From Bacillota bacterium (GTDB lineage: Bacteria; Bacillota_I; Bacilli_A; MOL361; Turicibacteraceae), in the NCBI GenBank assembly GCA_003486705.1, contig DNGE01000045.1:437-8403 (forward strand): a DNA stretch of 7,967 nt. Direction: 5' to 3'. The position numbers were made by a program, and so were the translations under genes. The number at the start of each line of letters is the position of its first letter. Position 1 is the stretch's first letter. Below, piece after piece: positions 1-5,489 of the stretch. Below the pieces are notes generated by a model. The model saw only the letters and a list, made by a program, of their open reading frames with translations. It was not told the origin of the DNA and made no database searches.

Positions 1-2
1 TT

Positions 3-1490
3 AACATCTTCTAAATCATCTTTCCCTTTTAGAGTACTCATCACTAATCCAAATACAAAAGTTAAGGCCACAGCTCCCCAACCTGCAACAAGTAAATTTG
101 TTAACGGATATCCGTCGTACGGATTTAAAATATTATTGATTAAATACGTCACACTAATAAATAAAAAGACGAGTGGACAAATATATTGAATACATACATC
201 CCACCATTTACCGTATTTAAAGTCAGTATTGCTATTTAAATACGCCCTTAACTTAGGTGCTCCATAAATCCAACCAACGGCCACACATTCACATAATCCA
301 ATGGCAATTAAGTTAAAGTCATTGACAAAATGATCAACGATATCTAACCAATAAAGCCCCGCTTTTGTTGCAAAGATTAAGCTTGATAAAAAACCAGCGA
401 CACAGGTCCATAATGTTGTTTTCTTCTTATCCCATCCGAATTTATCAACTAATGCCGTAATAACTGCTTCAACAATAGAAAAGGCTGAATCGATGGCTAG
501 CGTAAACAACATGATAAAAAATACTAATGAAAATAAGATAACGCCGACTTTCCCCCCCGGCATTTGAGCAAGTGCCTCAGGATATGTGACAAATGCAAGC
601 ATAATTCCTGTATGTTTCATATCGGCAATTGAAGTTCCCGACACATTTGCTAAATAGCCAAGCGTACCAAAAGCAGCAAAACCAGATAAGAAACTAATTC
701 CAGCATCAGCAAATCCAATAATTAAGGCATCTTTTGTCACTTCAGCATCTTTATTTAAGTAACTTCCATAAGCAACCATAATGGCGAATAAAATACTTAA
801 ACTAAAGAAAATTTGACCGTAAGCCGCCGCCCAAACATTAACATCCAACAAGGCCGACCAATCCGGTACTAAATAATACTTCAACCCTTCAAAAGCTCCT
901 GGCAATGTGATGGCGCGTACAATGAGCACGACTAATAATATAATAGGTAAAATCACTGTATATTTAACCACACTACCAACAGACGCAACACCATTACGAA
1001 TACAATACCAAATACATAACCATCCAATAATAAGCGCCAATAATACAAATGGACTAAACCCGCCTAATTCAAACATGCCTGGTGAAATATTTAATACATC
1101 TGCAAGAAAAATAGTTGATGAACTTTTATTAATCCACGGTGATGTTAGCGAAAGACCCACATAATTTATAACCCATGCCAATACGACTGAGTAATAAGCC
1201 GTAATACAAAACGCCGTTCCAACACCCCACCAACCAATCCACTCAAACTTTTTATTCAAACTTCTAAATGCGGTCGGTGCACCCGCTTGAAATTTCTTAC
1301 CGATTGCAAGTTCAAGTGCTAACAGCGGAATTCCTGCTGTTAATAGTGCAATCACATACGGGATTAAAAATGCCCCTCCTCCATTTTGATATGCGATTCC
1401 TGGGAATCGCCAGGCATTCCCTAGCCCAACAGCTGATCCAATTGCAGCTAAGATAAATGTACTTCTTGAATTCCATCGATCTCTTGTCAT
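3..1490 (-). CDS. Sodium-dependent NSS (SNF) family transporter, C-terminal tip cut by window edge
   Basis: Member of the neurotransmitter:sodium symporter family, an inner-membrane protein that couples substrate uptake to sodium entry. I read 496 codons from the ATG at 1490 to the window edge with no stop, and about 12 hydrophobic segments, so only the tail is missing. The TM1 hallmark GSAVGLGNAWRFP lies at residues 18-30. Its Gly22 sits where monoamine carriers have Asp, which favours an amino-acid substrate. TM6 has GQIFFSLSILFAIM (225-238). The unwound-helix glycines of LeuT are replaced by Leu234 and Ala236, so the pocket probably differs. TM7 carries Asp262, which by eye aligns with LeuT Asn286, near the sodium and chloride sites; bacterial chloride-independent members carry an acidic residue in this area. 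The start is fixed by a GGGGGGAG ribosome site seven bases upstream. It is a single gene here with its own promoter and structured leader. The family is sure, the substrate is not known. Confidence 0.93.
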   Translation of the reverse strand, partial: MTRDRWNSRSTFILAAIGSAVGLGNAWRFPGIAYQNGGGAFLIPYVIALLTAGIPLLALELAIGKKFQAGAPTAFRSLNKKFEWIGWWGVGTAFCITAYYSVVLAWVINYVGLSLTSPWINKSSSTIFLADVLNISPGMFELGGFSPFVLLALIIGWLCIWYCIRNGVASVGSVVKYTVILPIILLVVLIVRAITLPGAFEGLKYYLVPDWSALLDVNVWAAAYGQIFFSLSILFAIMVAYGSYLNKDAEVTKDALIIGFADAGISFLSGFAAFGTLGYLANVSGTSIADMKHTGIMLAFVTYPEALAQMPGGKVGVILFSLVFFIMLFTLAIDSAFSIVEAVITALVDKFGWDKKKTTLWTCVAGFLSSLIFATKAGLYWLDIVDHFVNDFNLIAIGLCECVAVGWIYGAPKLRAYLNSNTDFKYGKWWDVCIQYICPLVFLFISVTYLINNILNPYDGYPLTNLLVAGWGAVALTFVFGLVMSTLKGKDDLEDV

Positions 1491-1626
1491 ATCTTACTCC
1501 CCCCTCGGAAATTTTTAATAACATCTTCTTGGTTATTGCAAAACCTTACTATCACAATACATTGTGTCCCCTATAGTAAGAATCACAAACATAAAATTCC
1601 TAACTCCCAAACGTGTTATTAAGCTT
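1491..1626 (-). promoter_or_regulatory. Structured 5' leader of the NSS transporter mRNA
   Basis: About 130 untranslated bases lie between the promoter and the ATG at 1490. The strongest structure is a hairpin at 1545-1580. Its outer 8-bp stem (CTTACTAT pairing with ATAGTAAG) is perfect. A six-base bulge (1567-1572) follows on one side, then an inner CACAAT/ATTGTG stem (1553-1566). A smaller GGTT/AACC hairpin lies at 1531-1545. The bases next to the ribosome site (AGTAAG, 1493-1498) repeat the 3' arm of the outer stem, so the 5' arm (1575-1580) could pair with either. I do not recognise a T-box, lysine or glycine riboswitch here. The regulatory role is inference. Confidence 0.4.
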
Positions 1627-1654
1627 ATTGTAACATGTTTCTAAAATACATCAA
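1627..1654 (-). promoter_or_regulatory. Sigma-A-type promoter with extended -10 for the NSS transporter
   Basis: Reading on the minus strand, a -35 TTGATG (1649-1654) and a -10 TACAAT (1627-1632) are separated by 16 bases. The -10 is preceded by TGT, an extended -10 element. Transcription would start near 1620, giving the leader described above. The match to consensus is good, but this is by eye only. Confidence 0.6.
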
Positions 1655-1756
1655 GACACAAAATGGACATTTTTTACACACATTTAATACACAACTAAAA
1701 ACACGACTTCTATCCATGTCATGATTTATCTTCAAAGCTCGAATCATGGTTTGAAA

Positions 1757-1787
1757 TGTCAAAAGCGCTCGTTAATTCGCGAGCGCC
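1757..1787 (-). terminator. Intrinsic terminator of the M23 peptidase gene
   Basis: A perfect 7-bp GC-rich inverted repeat, GCGCTCG (1765-1771) and CGAGCGC (1780-1786), encloses an 8-base loop. On the minus strand it is followed by TTTTGACATTTC. It lies about 20 bases after the stop codon of the M23 gene. The T tract is short, so termination may be partial. Confidence 0.7.
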
Positions 1788-1807
1788 TAGGAAATATTAG
1801 GAAATTG

Positions 1808-2434
1808 CTATAGCGATGGGATAGTTACATCCTTAGAACTAACCCATTTGTTATCAATTGTTCCAGATAATTTTTGATTATACGGTGCTGCAGTTTTTGC
1901 GTGCCAAATATTCGCTGCACAAAAGGTTGTATCAGTACCTGTTCCTGATTTTAATATACCATCACTACCTTTTAAGGTTGGTGTATTCACCGCTTTAGCA
2001 TAGTTCGTATCAACTTCACAATGGAGGTGTTTGTGGTTTGAACCGCCACCATAAGTACCAGTACCTCCCATTACACCAAGCACAGTGTCTGTTGTCACAG
2101 CCATACCAACTTTTAAGTTTGGACCAAATGAATCTAAGTGGAAATATCTAACTGCAACTGCTTTAAGTGCTGATTTCGTTACATGATTATATACATCATC
2201 ATAACGTACTACAACAACTTTCCCACAGGCTTTCCCTTCTCCAAATGCGATAACTTCTCCTTTACCACTACCATAGATTGTTTTGTTCCCATTTGTTGGA
2301 ACACTATCTAAACCATAGTGAATCATACCAGATAAATTATAAGTCGTTTTCATATAATTTGTATAACCCGAACATTTATAGCCTGCAGTTACAACAACAG
2401 GACTACGAAATGGTAAAATTAATTTTTGTGTCAT
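1808..2434 (-). CDS. M23 (LytM/lysostaphin-type) metallopeptidase without signal peptide
   Basis: A 208-residue zinc endopeptidase of the M23 family, whose members cut peptide cross-bridges or stems of peptidoglycan. The zinc and catalytic set is complete: His39 and Asp43 in HYGLD, His99 in YFHLD, and His136-Leu-His138 in HKHLHCEVD. The glycine-rich run before the last motif (GVMGGTGTYGGGSNH, 120-134) matches the usual GxTGxSTGxH loop, stretched. The catalytic domain fills nearly the whole protein. I see no signal peptide, membrane segment or cell-wall-binding repeats. Chromosomal M23 enzymes are usually exported or anchored, so this looks more like a lysin-type enzyme released by holin or lysis, or a cytosolic relative. 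An AAGGAG site 8 bases before ATG fixes the start. It has its own terminator and no partner gene or phage gene nearby. Family sure, biological role unknown. Confidence 0.9.
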   Translation of the reverse strand: MTQKLILPFRSPVVVTAGYKCSGYTNYMKTTYNLSGMIHYGLDSVPTNGNKTIYGSGKGEVIAFGEGKACGKVVVVRYDDVYNHVTKSALKAVAVRYFHLDSFGPNLKVGMAVTTDTVLGVMGGTGTYGGGSNHKHLHCEVDTNYAKAVNTPTLKGSDGILKSGTGTDTTFCAANIWHAKTAAPYNQKLSGTIDNKWVSSKDVTIPSL

Positions 2435-2527
2435 AATTAAGACTCCTTATTAAGCACTATTAATACGTATAAGATTACAAATTTCATTTCATATTATGAA
2501 ACAAATGAATTGCACATACGTGATTTG

Positions 2528-2545
2528 TGAGAATTGTTATTCTCA
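2528..2545. repeat. Inverted repeat 7-4-7, possible operator
   Basis: TGAGAAT (2528-2534) and ATTCTCA (2539-2545) form a perfect palindrome around TGTT, centred about 100 bases upstream of the M23 start. The arms resemble Fur-family half-sites, but the spacing differs from the usual 7-1-7 form. There is no T run after it, so it is not a terminator. I could not place a convincing promoter around it. A second, weaker palindrome (TTTCAT-ATT-ATGAAA) lies at 2487-2501. Confidence 0.35.
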
Positions 2546-2670
2546 TACTATGCTATTCAAATTCAAGAAATTGAGTTGTGCAAATATACAATAGTCATGA
2601 ATTTTACAGATATTACTCATAAAGGCTTTCGTGGCACTAAATGATACATTTAATAAATACTCTTCTATAG

Positions 2671-2710
2671 CAAAAAGAATGAGTCCTTTAAATAAGGGCT
2701 CATTCTTTTC
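2671..2710. terminator. Intrinsic terminator ending the Nudix/phosphoesterase unit, possibly bidirectional
   Basis: A 12-bp stem (2677-2688 with 2694-2705) closes a five-base TAAAT loop. The one imperfect pair is G-U on the plus-strand RNA and C-A on the minus-strand RNA. Five T residues follow on the minus strand and four on the plus strand. The ancestral stop codon of the broken phosphoesterase frame (2700-2702) falls inside this stem, which shows how tightly gene end and terminator were packed. Confidence 0.8.
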
Positions 2711-3427
2711 TATTCGTACCGTAAAAGATTACTTTAATCTCTTCATAAGCTTGATATTGAAAGGCATCGATTTGATCTAAGACTTTTTGGTAATCGTATT
2801 GGACTGCACGGTTTCAAATGCCGCATATGAAGCATCAATCACCAGGATAACTGCATTAGCTATCCCATTACCTTGGCTTGGACACCCTAATGATCCACAA
2901 TTGATATACATCTTTTCATTTCCAAAAACAGTAGAGCCTTGATGATCATGTCCATAAAGAATAATGTCGGCCTCTATAGAAGCAAACATTTGCTAACAAG
3001 CTGTAAGCGAGGGATTTGGCATAAAGTTTACTTAGTCCCCCTGCTCATTCATACTATAATGAAGAATTGCAATGTTAAAAGGACCTCTTTTGACTAAAAG
3101 AGTTGGTGATAGTTGACGTAAGTACTGCTTAGAATCTTCGCTTAATTGTTGTTGCTTTCATAGATGATATCGTTTTCCAACTTCACTCAAACGTGCATCT
3201 AACGTCGTCGTGATTCTTTTGATAAGGTAGGTTTCATGATTTCCAACTACACACGTTATTTTACCGTATGTTTTTATCAATTGAACTGTTTCTTCAGGAC
3301 TTGGGCCAATTCCAATCATATCCCCACAGCAAAATATTTCCTGACAACCCGCTTCTACCAGATAATTAAGGACTGCCTCTAGTGCCACGGCGTTGTTATG
3401 CACGTCTGTTATCACACCTAGTTTCAC
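2700..3427 (-). pseudogene. Decayed calcineurin-like metallophosphoesterase (YfcE/MJ0936-type)
   Basis: This was a metal-dependent phosphoesterase of about 242 residues, the usual family size. The 5' part carries DVHNN (Asp8, His10), CCGD (Asp36) and GNHE (Asn63-His64). After the damage, AILHYS and GHDH (positions 2937-2948) complete the two-metal site. From the GTG at 3427 (ribosome site AGAGGTG) the same frame runs through TGA (3158-3160), TAA (3032-3034) and TAG (2993-2995). Reading stays recognisable between them: LSEDSKQYLRQLSPTLL follows the first stop, for example. Near 2800-2810 a one-base loss moves the frame: the current frame ends at 2777, whereas the other frame gives VQYDYQKVLDQID and on to TGA at 2700. 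It is the second gene behind the Nudix gene, 33 bases apart. Four separate lesions make a working protein very unlikely; the well-kept motifs suggest recent decay. Confidence 0.88.
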
Positions 3428-3460
3428 TTTACACCTCTTTCTATTTCCTCACGATTTAGA

Positions 3461-3928
3461 TTACCTTAAAATAAAGGCTGAATTCCCCATTCCGTTCCAC
3501 GTTGCATACGCTTCATTAAGCTCATCATTAAAAAAGAGTTTCAAATACGTTAGCATATCCGGTGCTAATGGCTGATTTAACAATTCGTCAACCGGTACCC
3601 AATATACTTTTCCTTCTTCTGTTTGATCTAACAACGTTCCGCTATAGGTTGATGTTTTATACAAAAAGATTAGCCAGCGCTTCTGATTGTCTGTATGCTC
3701 CCAATGAACAATGCCAGAATGGGTTAAATCTCTGATCGTTAAACCCGTTTCTTCAAACACCTCACGAATGGTTGAATCAATGAGACACTCCAGTGCTTCA
3801 ACATGTCCTCCTGGAAACGTAATACCACCCCAATCACTTACTTTAGTTTTCACTTTATCCTGAACAAGCACTCTTTTCTGTTTTTCATCGATAATCATAC
3901 ACATATTTAATAACAAAACCTCTGGCAT
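3461..3928 (-). CDS. Nudix hydrolase, MutX-like (8-oxo-dGTP diphosphatase type)
   Basis: Nudix enzymes split nucleoside diphosphates linked to another group; MutT/MutX types remove oxidised dGTP from the nucleotide pool. The full Nudix box (G-x5-E-x7-REUxEExGU) runs from residue 41 to 63: GHVEALE, then REVFEETGL, with catalytic Arg55-Glu56 and Glu59-Glu60. FPGG precedes it, as in the family. The overall length (155 residues) and flanking segments such as WGGITFPGG and EEGKVYWVP resemble Streptococcus MutX, so oxidised-nucleotide hydrolysis is likely but the substrate is inferred. A GTG six bases further upstream (3934) would also be open, but it sits one base from AAGGAG. The ATG at 3928 lies 7 bases after it and is the better start. 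The broken phosphoesterase follows 33 bases downstream, so this was a two-gene operon. No strong promoter is evident; TATCAT at 3998-4003 is a weak candidate. Confidence 0.88.
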   Translation of the reverse strand: MPEVLLLNMCMIIDEKQKRVLVQDKVKTKVSDWGGITFPGGHVEALECLIDSTIREVFEETGLTIRDLTHSGIVHWEHTDNQKRWLIFLYKTSTYSGTLLDQTEEGKVYWVPVDELLNQPLAPDMLTYLKLFFNDELNEAYATWNGMGNSAFILR

Positions 3929-4062
3929 ATACACGCTCCTTTATACAATAATTGAAATTAGTAAATAACTTGGAATGGACAGTGAATAACATGTTTCATG
4001 ATACGCATTGACCATCCAAAATAACTTTTAGTGATTATCGTGATCTAATACTAAATATAAAA

Positions 4063-4087
4063 CCACAAGTTTTCATTAAACTTGTGG
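4063..4087 (-). terminator. Intrinsic terminator after the unknown gene at 4161-4550
   Basis: A perfect 10-bp stem, CCACAAGTTT (4063-4072) with AAACTTGTGG (4078-4087), closes a TCATT loop. On the minus strand it is followed by TTTTATATTT. It lies about 75 bases beyond the stop of the unknown gene and should separate that gene from the Nudix gene. The LexA-type boxes lie between the gene end and this terminator. Confidence 0.8.
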
Positions 4088-4115
4088 CAACTTTTATTAT
4101 TCTAAACCATACAAA

Positions 4116-4129
4116 CGAACATAGGTTCG
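4116..4129. promoter_or_regulatory. LexA (SOS) box 1, full half-site match
   Basis: CGAACATAGGTTCG has both half-sites of the Gram-positive LexA/DinR operator (CGAAC-N4-GTTCG) without mismatch; only the inner four bases deviate slightly from the longer B. subtilis consensus. It lies in the intergenic stretch downstream of the unknown gene, 29 bases before the terminator stem on the minus strand. Minus-strand promoter candidates nearby are poor: TAGAAT at 4099-4104 has no good -35, and its transcript would begin almost inside the terminator. Confidence 0.65.
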
Positions 4130-4148
4130 TAGCGGTCACACCACGACA

Positions 4149-4162
4149 CGAACATGCGTTCT
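4149..4162. promoter_or_regulatory. LexA (SOS) box 2, one mismatch, overlapping a stop codon
   Basis: CGAACATGCGTTCT matches CGAAC-N4-GTTCG at nine of ten half-site bases, and its inner bases ATGC fit the R-N-R-Y pattern. Its centre is 33 bp from box 1, about three helical turns, so both dimers would lie on the same DNA face. Its last two bases belong to the TAG stop codon (4161-4163) of the unknown gene. Confidence 0.6.
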
Positions 4163-4550
4163 ATCTGTATCGTTGCAACGCATAAATTGCTTGAATTTCT
4201 TGTTTGGGTGATGCTTTTGTTCCCCAATCCACAAGGACTTCGCTTATTTCACAGATTTTTTCCCATGCGCTGCGACTCACCATGAATTCACCTTGTTGAA
4301 GGTTATTAGTCGAAATCCCTAAGTTTGATTCGTACCCATCAACAAAGATATTGGCAATAAATCCTTCATATTGATTTAATGCTCCCGCTACTACACCATT
4401 TAAAAAAGCTTGACCATCAATTAAATCATAAACCATTGAAAGCTTTTGTTCATCGTAATCTTCAACAATACACGCAATCCCAAACTCTCCGTTCTCTTGA
4501 TCTTCCAAAAAGAATGTCATTTTTCCCTTCACATTCACACTACTGCTCAC
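4161..4550 (-). CDS. Protein of unknown function, 129 residues
   Basis: I do not recognise this family. The protein is small, appears acidic and soluble, with no membrane segment or signal peptide. It opens with MTFFLEDQENGEFGIACI (starting at residue 11) and a likely beta-rich first half. It then has FIANIFVDGYESNLGIS, a helical stretch around SRSAWEKICEISEVLVDW, and a charged end. The frame is open from an ATG at 4568, but that ATG has no ribosome site and would lie only about 8 bases from the predicted transcript start. The GTG at 4550 sits 8 bases after AGGAG (4559-4563) and is my choice; an ATG at residue 11 (4520) is a third option. It is a single-gene unit, with a -10 upstream and a terminator downstream. 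Two LexA-type boxes begin at its stop codon. One could think of an immunity or accessory protein, but nothing here proves it. Confidence 0.7.
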   Translation of the reverse strand: MSSSVNVKGKMTFFLEDQENGEFGIACIVEDYDEQKLSMVYDLIDGQAFLNGVVAGALNQYEGFIANIFVDGYESNLGISTNNLQQGEFMVSRSAWEKICEISEVLVDWGTKASPKQEIQAIYALQRYR

Positions 4551-4582
4551 GAATACCACTCCTAGCATATTAAAATGTACTG

Positions 4583-4588
4583 ATTATA
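4583..4588 (-). promoter_or_regulatory. -10 element for the unknown gene
   Basis: A consensus TATAAT on the minus strand lies about 33 bases upstream of the GTG start at 4550. No good -35 stands at 16-18 bases; TTCAAA is 21 away. If used, the transcript starts near 4576, which makes the ATG at 4568 nearly leaderless and supports the later start. Confidence 0.4.
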
Positions 4589-4621
4589 CTTTGACTTCTA
4601 CTTTATTTGTTTGAAGTAAAG

Positions 4622-4643
4622 AGAGTGCATAAATTTACACTCT
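4622..4643 (-). terminator. Weak hairpin, possible terminator after the GNAT gene
   Basis: AGAGTG (4622-4627) pairs with CACTCT (4638-4643) over an AT-rich loop that contains the palindrome TAAATTTA. On the minus strand it is followed by CTTTACTTC, a poor T tract. It lies about 160 bases beyond the GNAT stop. The 230 bases between 4569 and 4801 otherwise hold no gene I can support. Confidence 0.25.
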
Positions 4644-4801
4644 TAAGATAGGAGATTAAATGAGCTAAGTTCAGTTATAAATATAGCAGTTCTTTGATGG
4701 GAATGAGTATAGTAGTTAAGTTAATAGAATATTCTCCTTTATATAAGAGTAGTCTTAAAGTCAGGTATTTATGACTAAGTTCTTGTATAAAAACTATATT
4801 T

Positions 4802-5350
4802 TTACGAAAGTGCTTCGTTTCGCAGATTAATCCAATAGCGTTGTGTGACTATGCCATTATGTTCTATTTCATTTTCTAACATCGCACCGTTCTTTATCAT
4901 GGTTTTGGCCGACCCAATATTTGTTTTATCACACGTTATTAATACTCTTTCAAGTCCTAATTCTTTGCAATAAGTAAGTGCAAGATGAAGCATAACCGTG
5001 GCGTAACCTTTTTTTCGTTCACTCGGACGTATCCCATAACCAATATGTCCGCCCACTTTTAATAAGTACTCGTTCAAGTCATGGCGGATATCAATTGCAC
5101 CTAATATTTTGGGTTCCCCCTCTTTTATTAAAAACAGTACGGTAGCCCGAACGCGACCCATTGGTAAATCAATCCCCTGTGCGTTTTTAAGTGCACCCTC
5201 TAAGAAGGTGTCGAAATCATCTGTATCACCTTTTAACGCCAATGGCGTCATTTTCTCTCCAGCTGCTTCAATTTCTGTCACAATATCAATCCAAGCTTCT
5301 TTGTGCTCTATGGTGGGTGTTACTAGTTTTAAACCCTTCATTTCCTTCAT
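4802..5350 (-). CDS. GNAT-family N-acetyltransferase (COG3981-like)
   Basis: A 182-residue enzyme of the Gcn5-related acetyltransferase fold, which moves the acetyl group of acetyl-CoA to an amine. The central strand and motif A are clear: GGHIGYGIRP (100-109), then ERKKGYATVML (111-121). The latter holds the R-x-x-G-x-A pyrophosphate loop that holds CoA. LITCDKTNIGSAKTMIKNGA (137-156) is the usual motif B region, with Asn144 and the helix that follows. The layout and length fit the COG3981 group, whose substrates are mostly unknown. The start ATG at 5350 has a purine-rich AAAGGGAAGGGA just upstream; a second ATG three codons later (5341) is also possible. It is transcribed away from the small membrane protein at 5490, from a promoter region the two share. 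Family sure, substrate unknown. Confidence 0.9.
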   Translation of the reverse strand: MKEMKGLKLVTPTIEHKEAWIDIVTEIEAAGEKMTPLALKGDTDDFDTFLEGALKNAQGIDLPMGRVRATVLFLIKEGEPKILGAIDIRHDLNEYLLKVGGHIGYGIRPSERKKGYATVMLHLALTYCKELGLERVLITCDKTNIGSAKTMIKNGAMLENEIEHNGIVTQRYWINLRNEALS

Positions 5351-5373
5351 TCCCTTCCCTTTTTAAGATATCA

Positions 5374-5391
5374 TTTGTTTACGTTTGTTTA
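5374..5391. repeat. Short tandem direct repeat in the GNAT leader
   Basis: TTTGTTTA occurs twice (5374-5381 and 5384-5391), each copy followed by a CG or GC pair. It lies between the predicted GNAT transcript start and its ribosome site. It could be a protein site or chance in an AT-rich leader. Confidence 0.3.
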
Positions 5392-5426
5392 GCGTTATTA
5401 TTCTAATTAGAAACTTATGATCTTAC

Positions 5427-5455
5427 TTGAATTATACCAGTTACTACCATATAAT
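5427..5455 (+). promoter_or_regulatory. Sigma-A-type promoter for the small membrane protein gene
   Basis: TTGAAT (5427-5432) and a consensus TATAAT (5450-5455) are 17 bases apart. The predicted start near 5462 gives a leader of about 28 bases up to the TTG start codon. This is the best promoter match on the plus strand in the window. Confidence 0.7.
5431..5439 (-). promoter_or_regulatory. Extended -10 promoter for the GNAT gene
   Basis: On the minus strand TGGTATAAT gives a consensus -10 (5431-5436) with the TGn extension. No clear -35 is present, which is normal for extended -10 promoters. Transcription would start near 5424, about 74 bases before the GNAT ATG. This element overlaps the -35 and spacer of the plus-strand promoter. 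Confidence 0.55.
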
Positions 5456-5489
5456 AGAACTATCAACTTAAACAAAAGGGGGTCTTGAG

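Noticed and set aside
907..1164. Plus-strand 85-codon frame inside the NSS transporter gene
   Set aside because: It lies opposite a well-supported membrane protein frame, has no ribosome site and is composed of antisense of hydrophobic codons.
3..1490. Serotonin or other monoamine transporter, as reported for an NSS protein of a gut Bacillota species
   Set aside because: The TM1 position that is Asp in monoamine carriers is Gly here (Gly22), the amino-acid type. The sequence gives no positive evidence for a monoamine substrate.
2777..3427. Programmed stop-codon read-through or an alternative genetic code in the phosphoesterase
   Set aside because: The three internal stops are TGA, TAA and TAG, and a frameshift follows. 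No single recoding event explains all four, and the neighbouring genes use normal stops.
3942..4016. 24-codon upstream frame (starts MVNAYHETC) ending just before the Nudix ribosome site
   Set aside because: It has no ribosome site and no composition signal. The stop next to AAGGAG could suggest coupling, but a short frame like this is expected by chance.
4171..4180. CGTTGCAACG, a perfect 10-bp palindrome near the LexA boxes
   Set aside because: It lies inside the coding end of the unknown gene and matches no operator I know; short palindromes like this can arise by chance.
4734..4740. AAAGGAG ribosome-like site on the minus strand
   Set aside because: No ATG, GTG or TTG follows within reach and the downstream frames stop quickly. 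There is no protein-like reading, unlike the 6104-6111 site.
5109..5406. Two overlapping plus-strand frames opposite the GNAT gene
   Set aside because: They are mirror frames of a clear acetyltransferase, without ribosome sites or recognisable domains.
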